Positions 1 through 8,434 of a stretch of 64,000 nucleotides of DNA are shown piece after piece. A model generated the notes under the pieces. It did not search any database, had not been told where the DNA came from, and was given only the letters and a program-made list of their open reading frames with translations. A program made the position numbers and the translations under genes. Each line of letters opens with the position of its first letter. Positions within the stretch are counted from its first letter, which is position 1. The DNA is from Eukaryota sp. TZLM1-RC (lineage: Eukaryota; Metamonada: BaSk clade), in assembly GCA_040285825.1 (NCBI GenBank), contig JAUPSS010000001.1, positions 2,852,001 to 2,916,000 of the forward strand, given 5' to 3'.

Positions 1-1
1 A

Positions 2-319
2 AATTACTCAAAGTTTGACTTTTCGTCAAAATTTAATTTGTATTTGAGGGCAATGTTTTATATAAATAATAGATTAGAGGATGAGGAGAGTAAAATCTTT
101 TATTCTCTGCCTTTGAAGAATTCTACATCATGTGAAAGTTTGTGGAATAGAGATCGAAATACTTCGCTGAATATGTTGGCAGTGATGGAAGCACATGTAA
201 ATGATGGAGATAGACCAGGATAACTGCAGAGAGTAAAGGATGATGAAGGTTCAAAGAAATAGGTTTCAAGGAGAAAATCTTCCACTTCTCAAAAACTCAG
301 TCCCTCTCCATTGGTGTAA
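2..319 (+). pseudogene. Fanzor (TnpB-like) remnant A1, internally deleted
   Basis: An open frame enters from the left edge. Its first part matches the N-terminal segment of copy A2 (15641-15840), including YINN and the LPLKNS block that precedes IPxxIxID in Fanzor1 proteins. It then jumps within one codon to the C-terminal block CESLWNRDRNTSLNM, which carries half of the zinc ribbon and the RuvC-III aspartate (NRDRN). Everything between, including RuvC-I and RuvC-II, is missing; in A2 that is well over 1 kb. Two in-frame stops (about 221 and 259) follow the RuvC-III block. The homology with A2 continues to the TAA at 317-319. It cannot encode a nuclease, but it keeps both ends of the coding region, like a non-autonomous derivative. 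It lies directly upstream of, and co-oriented with, the gene at 361. Confidence 0.8.
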
Positions 320-360
320 AAAGGACACTTATTTCATTGTTATAGACATCATCTGTAACA
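320..360 (+). promoter_or_regulatory. Fanzor-A 3' flank forming the leader of the next gene
   Basis: These 41 bases between the Fanzor A1 stop and the ATG at 361 align without gaps to the 41 bases between the Fanzor A2 stop and the TTC27 ATG (13985-14025 on the minus strand), with only about five or six differences. Similarity stops at the ATG in both cases. It must include the 5' leader of the gene and probably part of its promoter. That it promotes transcription is inference. Confidence 0.6.
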
Positions 361-1275
361 ATGAGCCATCCTAATCCTACATTTGAGCTTAAATGTTATC
401 ATCATTGTGGGCCAATATCCACTATTGATACTATATGTGATCTCATTGGTTTTGCTGATGATTACACAATCTCCATATCATCAAATTTCACAACTTCTGA
501 AACTCTTCCGATAACATCCTCTGTTGCACTAGGTGTATCAAGTAAATCTATATCTTTTGCCCCAGGATCGACCCCTTCTTTCATTTCCATTGCTTCTGCT
601 GACAACTCTCTACGTGTAGCCTCTATTGATGCATCTTCGTTTGCTCTCACTCCGTCTATCGTTCATCCTGTATTTCCTTCTTCATCACTACCTTCCGATA
701 CTCTCACTGATATTGATACTTCAGCGAACAACCTCCTAGCCATCTCAAACTCATCTGGCATTCCCTTCTTGTTTGATCTGTCTTCAAGTACTCCTCTCTC
801 AGAACTTGTACCGTCTACTCTTTCTCATGGAACTTGCCTCTCGTTTAAACCAAATGAAGCACATCTTTTACTACAGGGCCACGCTAATGGTCAGGTTTCA
901 TTAATAGATATAAGGAGCAATGAGTTTGTTCTAACAACTTTTGTTGATGGACCAGTAAAATCTCTTGATTGGATTGGTGATGTAAAGTTTGTTGTTTCAG
1001 ACCAAAGTGGAGGTTTGACATCGTTTGACTTATCAAATATTCATGTTCCCAAATTTTTCATGGCACACAAAGGAGCTTGTCTGGTTAAAAGGTATCGGAA
1101 TTTGGTTGTGTCAAAAGGAATTGACTGTCAATTAAATTTGTTTAATTCCAATTTGGAACCTCTGAGCCACATTGAAACTAAAGGAAATGATCTTAATCTG
1201 TGTTGTTCAGATGCAAAAATTTTTACTAGTAATTGTTATGAGTTGAATCAATATGAAGTTTTTTTAAATCAATAG
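361..1275 (+). CDS. WD40-like beta-propeller protein, function unknown
   Basis: A 304-residue intronless open frame starting at the first ATG after the Fanzor A1 remnant. Repeats of the WD40 type are visible: SIASADNSLRVASI near residue 80, LLLQGHANGQVSLIDIRS near 170, and FVVSDQSGGLTSFDLS near 215. The spacing of about 40 residues and the small-residue/Asp turns fit a seven-bladed propeller with few classical WD dipeptides. The N-terminal third is rich in Ser and Thr. Candidates include small nucleoporin-type propellers (Nup43/Nup37-like) or other scaffold WD proteins, but no diagnostic motif allows a choice. The product is likely a soluble interaction scaffold. Confidence 0.75.
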   Translation: MSHPNPTFELKCYHHCGPISTIDTICDLIGFADDYTISISSNFTTSETLPITSSVALGVSSKSISFAPGSTPSFISIASADNSLRVASIDASSFALTPSIVHPVFPSSSLPSDTLTDIDTSANNLLAISNSSGIPFLFDLSSSTPLSELVPSTLSHGTCLSFKPNEAHLLLQGHANGQVSLIDIRSNEFVLTTFVDGPVKSLDWIGDVKFVVSDQSGGLTSFDLSNIHVPKFFMAHKGACLVKRYRNLVVSKGIDCQLNLFNSNLEPLSHIETKGNDLNLCCSDAKIFTSNCYELNQYEVFLNQ

Positions 1276-3504
1276 TAGTGTTTATTGTTTTGAATTTAGA
1301 ACATGAGATGATTTTTTTAATTTTGTCTAATTTGATGTGGTGACTTTAGTACTGCTGTCAATTTTATTTTATATCAAATACGTTTTATCAATAAAAAACA
1401 ATTTTTCCTATTAACAATGAACGTGAAATACTGTATCCACCACTTAAGGTGTGTTTCTATCATTCTATTCCATCAGACAACCTTGCACGAGATTCTATTG
1501 CAGAAAGGATGTGGTACGAGCAATCGAGAGCCTGAAATGCCTATTCTTTACATTTGGTTCTCATTGTAGACTTTGGAATTAGTAATCATTTCATCAATGA
1601 AATGCAGTTATTCCTCTTGCTGAAACTTCAAAAGGAAATGTTTCAACCAAAAAATCTAAATTTGACAATAACTATTCGATATTTCGTGTTGATTGTGATG
1701 ATAGCATCTAAACATTGTTCCACCCGTGAGGTCAACTCACAAATCAAGACTGTCTCCCTTCTTGATTCATCATTATTTTCAAAGATAAGATTTAGGTCAG
1801 GTTTTAACTCAGTCACAGCTGAAGGATAATTGAAAAAAATCATTTGTTGTTGCCTAAAGTCTATTGTAATTAAAGGAAAGATGATTTATTTTCCCATTCA
1901 TAATATATAGGTAGTATTGTGCCAACACTGCTTCTTCCCTTTTTCAAGATAAATCAGCTTATTTAAAAATGAAACTTAACTATAAACAAATAACTACATA
2001 GCTATAAATACTAAGAACTAAATCTAATTTCTAATGTTTTCTATTGTCTACAATTATCTTTGTAGTGATTGGGATTCACACAAACACTGGGTTTTACATT
2101 TTTGAAATCGAAGATTGATGTACTATGACTCTCCCACAATAATGTTAGTATAAGGTAGTAAGCAATAACTGAAAAGGTCCTCGTTTCAAGATTTGTGTGT
2201 TTGCATACTTTGTTGTGCATGTTTTAATCGCTACATAAAGCGCTCCGCTTCTTCGCTTTTTCACATACGAGTAACGTGGTAGTATCGTTTAGTAAAGGTA
2301 TCATGGAATGGAAAAATGGTTTCGCTCACCATCATGCAAAATCAATGTTGGATCAGGAACAACAGTAAGCGAAATAACAAACTTCAGAAACTTGAAGGCG
2401 GCGTCTTCTGTCGTTAGAGTACTGCATTTACGACTAAAAATATCAGAGGAGCAACGACCGTATCTTTGCATTGTAGTATAATAATAGTGGAGGTGGAGTC
2501 TCTACTCGTAACCTCGTGTGTAGTCGACTTTTTTTTGTGTTTGGCTGTCTAAGGGAGGGAGCTGCTCGAATAGATAAAAGTCCATTCACTCGAGGTAAGG
2601 TTCCGCGTCCTTGTTAGGAGTTTGTAGAATCCATCACTGGAGTCATCTTCCCCTTCCGTGCTATGTACTCTTCTGGAGGGGTTCCTTATGTAAAGTGTGA
2701 TTTCCATCCGTTTCTTTACTAGATGCTTCATTAGAGAGGGGAGAAAGAACTGGTAGTAATAATAATAAAAGTTTAGGCAAGGAAGTAAGATGATTATACA
2801 TCTATTTAAAACTGAGTCATGTCTACATCTTGGTCTATTGTTTATCTGAGTGATTTGATGACTTGGACGACTGCATAAAATGCAACACAACGTAGCAGGT
2901 CCAGATTGACATAATTACCACACAGGAGACAATAGTTTAGATTTATCATGCTTCTTCTGACAAATATTTTATAGATAACGGCGACCAGCAAAAGGTAATA
3001 CATTCAATGATGATCTAATTGCAAATTTGATGATTCAGGGAAGTAGGTCAATCCACATGGATAGCCAATGATAATCAGTGTTCATGTGTTAAGAGTTTAA
3101 TATGACATTGTTCATTGAAGATTGTACTTGACACTCCATAAATCTATCGATTTTTTGAATATCATCATTTGTTAATTTGCAATTATTTTCACCAATTATG
3201 TCTCTCAATTTCTTTCTTGAACCACTAGAGACAATTTCTCCAATTTTTGCAGAAGATTAAATTTCTGCTTCCAACTTCATCTTCTTTGTTTTATCATTCC
3301 AAGTGAATTTCTCAAATCATGATCAAAAGAATTTTGCAAAATGTGGCATTTCCGAATTTGACATTCTGTAAACAATAAGGTAAGATCAGGGAAACCTACA
3401 CCACCCTTACATGTGGATAAATACAGCTAATTTACATAACCATTTCAAATAAAATCAAAAATTCTGTCAGTTTTATTTCATTATTTACTTGGCTTTTTTA
3501 TAAT
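1276..3504. other. Non-coding spacer, 2.2 kb
   Basis: No convincing gene. The short open frames here have low-complexity or shadow-like translations. A less AT-rich patch at about 2220-2560 stands out but matches no RNA family I recognise. On the minus strand, 3102-3290 reads for about 45 codons as a plausible protein piece (SRKKLRDIIGENN, then TNDDIQKIDRFMECQVQ) flanked by stops; it may be a decayed mobile-element fragment. Confidence 0.5.
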
Positions 3505-3815
3505 CTTGATTTATTAAAAAATGAATAAATCAATTTCTAAATAGTTCTTCTTTCCCAAAACAAAACTACTAGATGCAACCCTCTCATGATAAAATCCAAG
3601 AGAAAGCAAAACATCAGAAACCAACTTCACCATCAACTCAAAAAAAAGAAAACACGATTCTATTTTTTTAAAGTAATACTTATTTATTAGTTAGAAAACT
3701 TATAAATCAACATCTAAATAATCCATCTCTCCCAAAACAAAACAACTGGATGCAACTCTCTCATAGTGAGATCCAAGAGACAGCAAAACATCAGAAACCA
3801 TCTTCAACATCCCCT
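3505..3815. repeat. Direct repeat, two units about 177 bp apart
   Basis: A unit containing CCCAAAACAAAAC, then GATGCAAC and CAAAACATCAGAAACCA, occurs at about 3505-3640 and again at about 3685-3815. The units differ by scattered substitutions and small indels, so the duplication is old. No protein is evident. Confidence 0.7.
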
Positions 3816-3840
3816 TAAAAATAGAAACACAATTCTATTT

Positions 3841-4153
3841 TGCCAAAACAATCTGTTGAAATTTCAGTTAGTTCTTCTCTCTACAATCATCTCAAAATCT
3901 GCCAAAAAACATATAACCGTGGGAGCAAGTGAATTGAATAGAGAAAATACAAATGGATACAAATTGTATTTTGCATGCTGTTGGCTGGACAATACTAATT
4001 TGCCAAAACAATTTGTGGAAATTTCTATTGATTTTTTTCTTCGCAATCATTTCAAGAACTGCCAAAAAAAGTAAAGCCGGTGAAGCAAGTGTACCATATA
4101 GAAAAAATACAAATGGATACAAAATGTATTTTGCGTGCTGCTGAGTGGACAAT
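3841..4153. repeat. Tandem duplication, 160-bp unit
   Basis: Unit one begins at 3841 and unit two at 4001, both with TGCCAAAACAAT. Both share AATACAAATGGATACAAA and TGTATTTTGC and end near GGACAAT. Divergence is around 20 percent. It lies just 5' of the Fanzor B1 remnant and may be part of that element's non-coding sequence, which is not proven. Confidence 0.75.
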
Positions 4154-4282
4154 TTGAACAAAGGTTCATTGTATTTTTTGATTTTGAAATTTTCAGCATT
4201 TGAAAGAGGGAAAAGTGGGTTAAGATAAAGCTGATTTATTTTCTATTCATATTATAACAGCCTAAGGGCGCCAACAATTAAT

Positions 4283-4613
4283 GAAGCTTTCACTTTAGCA
4301 AAATGTCCTGTTTGTTTTGAAAAGGTTGCTAGGTTTTTGAGAGTCACAAATCCCAGATGCTATAGAAGAGAAAACACTCCTGTTACTATGTGTCATGGTT
4401 TGTTAGCTTGTAATAGTGAGAGTTGCAAACTCAGTAACAAAGCCTCAACAAAGCTCTTCAATAGAAATAAGCTGGCTTGTCTGAATATGTTTGCGATTGC
4501 TGAAGCGAGGATGAGTGGTGATGAAAGGCCTCAGTATCTGTGCAGTAGACAGTTTTTGTAATTATTCCCCCCGAAAATAGATCATGTATTTATGGGAATT
4601 TCCCACAAATACA
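4283..4613 (+). pseudogene. Fanzor remnant B1, C-terminal part only
   Basis: From about 4283 the frame reads INEAF, then a zinc-ribbon CPVC, then VTNPRCYRRE, HGLLACNSESC, and FNRNKLACLNM in place of the NRDxNxxxNM RuvC-III motif; the TAA is at 4559-4561. The order Glu / CxxC / NPRxxRR / HGLLxC / C / NRD is characteristic of Fanzor1. The catalytic Asp of RuvC-III has become Asn (FNRNK), so this piece is inactive besides being truncated. It ends 59 bases upstream of the NTH1 ATG and is co-oriented with it. The same 3' tail occurs in B2 (24764-24901) up to TATGGGAATTTCCCA. Confidence 0.8.
4585..4613. repeat. Inverted repeat at the Fanzor B1 3' end
   Basis: Two 14-base arms (TGTATTTATGGGAA and TTCCCACAAATACA) flank a single T, with one A/C mismatch. 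It lies between the Fanzor stop and the NTH1 start, 7 bases before the ATG. In B2 the inner TGGGAA/TTCCCA part is kept and the outer right arm is lost. It could form a hairpin in RNA or mark the element end. Confidence 0.7.
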
Positions 4614-4620
4614 GAATTTA

Positions 4621-5352
4621 ATGTGTTCTATTGACATTGAGGATGTGTTCAACATCATTTGTAACTTCGAACCAGATACCATTGCTGCGGTTGACTCCTT
4701 TGGTGCTGAAGCATTGGCTTCATTAGCTTATGACACCACCAACGAAGTTTCTTTACCCATTTACAGGCTGCACTGCTTTCTCGCCCTCTTTCTTTCTCCC
4801 AGAACTAAGGATCAACAAACAGCACAGGCAATGAAAAACCTACGTTCTCTTCCTGGTGGTGTTTCCTATATCACACTTTGCAACCTTCCTGAAGATGAGC
4901 TTGCAACAGTGATCAAACCTGCTGGATTTGCAAAAACCAAGGCTAAAAACCTTAAAAAATGTATCAAGACTTTTATTGATGAATACAACTGTGATATACC
5001 AAAAACCTATGCAGAATTGATTTCTCTGCCAGGAGTGGGTCCAAAAATAGCATTGTTGGTACTTCAATGTGCTTGGAATGATTGCCAAGGCATTGCAGTG
5101 GACACCCATGTGCATAGAGTATCAAATAGAGTGGGATTTGTTGATAATACTTCATCGGCAGAAAAAACAAGAATTGGCTTGGAAAGGGTGTTTCCAAAAC
5201 CAAAATGGAAGCTAGTCAACCTTTGTTTAGTTAGATTTGGTCAAACTGTTTGTTTGCCTAAAACTCCAAAGTGTCGCGATTGTCCAGTAGGTCAACACTG
5301 TCCCTCTTTCAAAGTAGAAGAGCCCGCAAAAAAAAGTTGTAGAAGAAGCTGA
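4621..5352 (+). CDS. NTH1: Endonuclease III-like DNA glycosylase/AP lyase
   Basis: Removes oxidised pyrimidines and cuts the abasic site by beta-elimination in base excision repair. The 243 residues hold the helix-hairpin-helix LPGVGPKIA (about 140), whose Lys is the Schiff-base nucleophile in this family. VDTHVHRVSNRVG (about 160) supplies the catalytic Asp. A 4Fe-4S loop with the classical C-x6-C-x2-C-x5-C spacing (CLPKTPKCRDCPVGQHC) lies near the end. Length is close to bacterial Nth (about 210), with a short N-terminal addition. No introns. The ATG is directly after the Fanzor B1 hairpin. It is convergent with glutamine synthetase. The basic tail (KKSCRRS) could aid DNA or nuclear targeting. 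Confidence 0.93.
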   Translation: MCSIDIEDVFNIICNFEPDTIAAVDSFGAEALASLAYDTTNEVSLPIYRLHCFLALFLSPRTKDQQTAQAMKNLRSLPGGVSYITLCNLPEDELATVIKPAGFAKTKAKNLKKCIKTFIDEYNCDIPKTYAELISLPGVGPKIALLVLQCAWNDCQGIAVDTHVHRVSNRVGFVDNTSSAEKTRIGLERVFPKPKWKLVNLCLVRFGQTVCLPKTPKCRDCPVGQHCPSFKVEEPAKKSCRRS

Positions 5353-5660
5353 AACTTTATCTTCTATGTTTGAAACATGTGGAGTCATTTGTGTTTGTTG
5401 GAATGTACTTCCAATCAATAGGGCCTGATTCGCTGGTTCGTAATGGTGGTTGTTTCTGTTCACTTACATGATGTCTTTTTACTCAACGCAATGATCACAA
5501 AAACGGTTTATCAGTATAGGTTTATTGTTGCACAATGAAATCGATTTAAATTGTAAAAATCCTGTAAATAAAGTGGTGCCCTTCTTGGAATATATGCAAA
5601 TATGTTATTAAAACTATGTACATTTATTGTGTTTTCAAGAACAAAATTTACACAAGAGAT

Positions 5661-6933
5661 TCAGAGTTTCTTTTCATTTTCTGCAATCAAGAAATCAATA
5701 GCTTGTTCACTCAACAATTCACGAACAAATGCTGAGGTCCTGAGAATCTCGTTACATTCCTGCAATGACTGAGGAAGTTTTTCGATTCCTGCTTCTTTTA
5801 GTTCTTCTTCAGTCATGGAGTCGGGATTTTGGGTGAAATTGGAAACAGGATCAAGTTCTTCCATAATTCCTTTTAATCCAGCATAGTAAATTGCGGCTGC
5901 CAAGAGGTGAGGGTTTCCACTTGCATCTCCTGCTCTGAATTCAACTCTTTGTTTTTTAGGTAAGTTGGCAGGACTAATATGAGGAACTCTTACTAGTGCT
6001 GTACGATTGGAAAAATCCCATGTTTTATAAACTGGAGCCTCATGGCCAGGAACCAGCCTTTTGAAGGAAGAAGGAGACCTTGCAAAGAGAGCAGTGATTT
6101 CAGCAGAGTACTTGAGCAAACCGGCAATAAATTGCTTTGCGTGAATAGAGAGATGTTGTTCGTCTTTGGCGTCAAACATTACATTGTTGCCATCAGCATC
6201 ACATAACATAATATGCATGTGCAACCCGTTTCCAATCAGATCTGGATAAGGTTTTGGATCATATTCGACCTCAAGTCCCATGGAGTTTGCTATAAGATGA
6301 CAACACCATATTCCAAGCAATGTGGAATCAGCATTGTGCATTGCCGGCATCAGCTGATACTCTATCTCTTGCTGGCCTGGTCCATTTTCATGATGAATAC
6401 GTTTGACCTTGACACCTAGATTACTGACCAAATCCGCCAGGGTTCTTCGGAAGGGTCCTCCTTTGTCTTTGGGTGGTCCCTCTAGGTATCCTGCCTGATC
6501 ATGGAATGAACCGTCTTTTAAAACGTAGAATTCAAGCTCTGAGAACATAACAGCTGTGAAGTCCATTGAGCGGGCAGTGTCAATTACCTTCTGCAAAACT
6601 GATCGTGGACAGGAGCCATGGGGCTTACCTGTTGCTGAATCGTGGACATTGCAAAACACGATAGCGGATTTCATCTCTTCATAGTGTAGATTACAAATAG
6701 TGTTCATATCAGGGACAATTGAAACATCTGAGTGATTTACAGAAGCGTAGCCCGGAACAGAGGAACCATCAACGCCGAGATCTCCTTTTTGGGCAGCTTC
6801 TAGTTGAGAGATTGACTCTTCCATGATTCTAAGGTCACTTCTAGCACAAGTCAAACCTGGGAGCATTGTCACGTAGGGTAGTAAAATGGAACTGAATGTA
6901 TTCTTCTTGTGTAGGATCCGAAGGATCAACCAT
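5661..6933 (-). CDS. Glutamine synthetase, type I (GlnA)
   Basis: Makes glutamine from glutamate, ammonia and ATP. Motifs in order: GVDGSSVPGY (beta-grasp latch), SELEFYVL (metal-binding Glu), NGPGQQEIEY, NGLHMHIML (the GSGxHxH site), NRTALVRVPH and RVEFRAGDASGNPHLLAAA. This is the bacterial/archaeal type I, not the eukaryotic type II. The start is best taken as ATG 6933-6931: 20 codons read VDPSDPTQEEYIQFHFTTL, the expected beta-grasp strand (F-T-x), but in another frame from the main ORF. Removing 16 nt at 6857-6872, which start GTGAC and end CCCAG, restores one 418-residue frame. A frameshift is the alternative. The adenylylation-site region NLYxLP is not seen. Confidence 0.9.
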
Positions 6934-8434
6934 GTGCTTCTCGTAGGTGAACGATAAACAACGACTTTTTGTAACTATTTTGAGCTGTTGCCGATTTTAG
7001 GCATCTCTCAAGAATTCAACGGAATTCAACAAAGAATTCAACAGCTCAGTTTCCATTCTTTCAGTATTTCAATATTTTACACTTAACGACACAGTTTCGC
7101 ATACCATTTCATTAAATTTCTTTAGAAATCATTGTTTTTGCTTTCATTGGGTATAACCAACCTTTTGGATATTTGCATGGAACTATGTGCCACAGCGTTG
7201 ACCTTCCTCCTTGCAGCAGTTTCAGTAAACAATTGTTTTGTATGTTCATGTGGACAGATCAACAGTTCCAATATTTGCAAGATGTTAAACATCAGAATTC
7301 TTAAAACAGTTAAGAATGAACATTATATCCGATCAGGTTTTTGTAGAAAAATTCTTTGATTTAATAAATTTGGTCAAATAAGTTGTTTTCGACGACTTCT
7401 AAGTATTCTATTTTAGTCATTAAAGTCATTTAAACTGTTTAAAATGTTTTATCATTTCAAAAGTTGAAACATGTAACTCTCTTGAATATGAGTAGTTGCT
7501 ATGAACCATAGCTCGAGATTACTTGCGATTTCCTCCAGCGATTCACAAGGATTTCCTAACATGAATACCTCTGGTCAGTTTCCCCTAAATCTGATGCTGT
7601 TTGTGTCATGTATAACAATAGAGAATAATAACGTGTTTATTAAATTTCACTGGCCCTTATAAAGGCCATCACTAGTGAAGTATGTACTAGACTAATTGTC
7701 CACAGTACAACAAATCACCTTTTCAAGGCATACTATAGCTGTTATTAAGCTCCCTTCAACACAGGAACAACTAGAACACCCTTGAAAAAAGTATCCTACA
7801 CTACCTCGGTCACAATCATCGACTTCTCCCAATGGTTTCAGCCATTATTCGCCAAAGTATACATCATTTAATATTTTGATGTTTGAAAATTATGGTTTAA
7901 ATACAAAATGGAATTTCTAATTGATTTTCAATTGAGTTCAAAATGGTTTGTTCAAACTTTCATCGGATTTGATGTAGAAATAGACTTATTTTGTCAGTTT
8001 TCAAAAATATCGCTATGGAAAAGCTTTTAACAAATCCACATGATTAAAATTATGGAGTTACTCCCATCTTGATTCCCTAAGGAAACAATTTCTACTTTGG
8101 CAACCTTTTTGGTTTTAATAGTTTTATTTGAATTTATATTTTGCTTAACAATAAAACGTATTCATGTTTTTTTTTCAAATAACTTCCATTAATTTCAATA
8201 AACTAAACAGCAAACTTAAAACTGAATATCCTTATATCCCAAATTGGCCAAAAAGTATGGATTGTACAACTCCTAATATCATAAAATTGGTTATCCCTAC
8301 AACGGGGAACATATTCTGGAAGTCATATTAGAGGCAACTATATTTGGAATTTCTGAATTATTTTTTTTAAAATTAAATTATTTAATGTCTCAATAATTAA
8401 TCTCAAATCACCTCTCGTTCTGAACTGTAAATGA
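6934..8434. other. Non-coding spacer, 1.5 kb
   Basis: AT-rich, with no supported gene. It serves as the upstream region of both glutamine synthetase (minus) and the EF-hand/WD40 gene (plus). Bases 8185-8270 share a diverged repeat (TTTCAATAAA, then AACAAACTTAAAA, then CCAAAAAG) with 35903-35985. Confidence 0.5.

Noticed and set aside
2549-2890. 113-codon frame on the minus strand
   Set aside because: Contains a Tyr run from a TAA repeat and lacks any family-like pattern; no start context or neighbours support it.
3766-4074. 102-codon plus-strand frame
   Set aside because: It spans the tandem repeat units and both units translate to unrelated Lys/Asn-rich sequence; best seen as repeat, not a gene.
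5661-6933. Glutamine synthetase as bacterial contamination
   Set aside because: It lies between eukaryotic genes and mobile elements without any composition break, and seems to carry a small intron.
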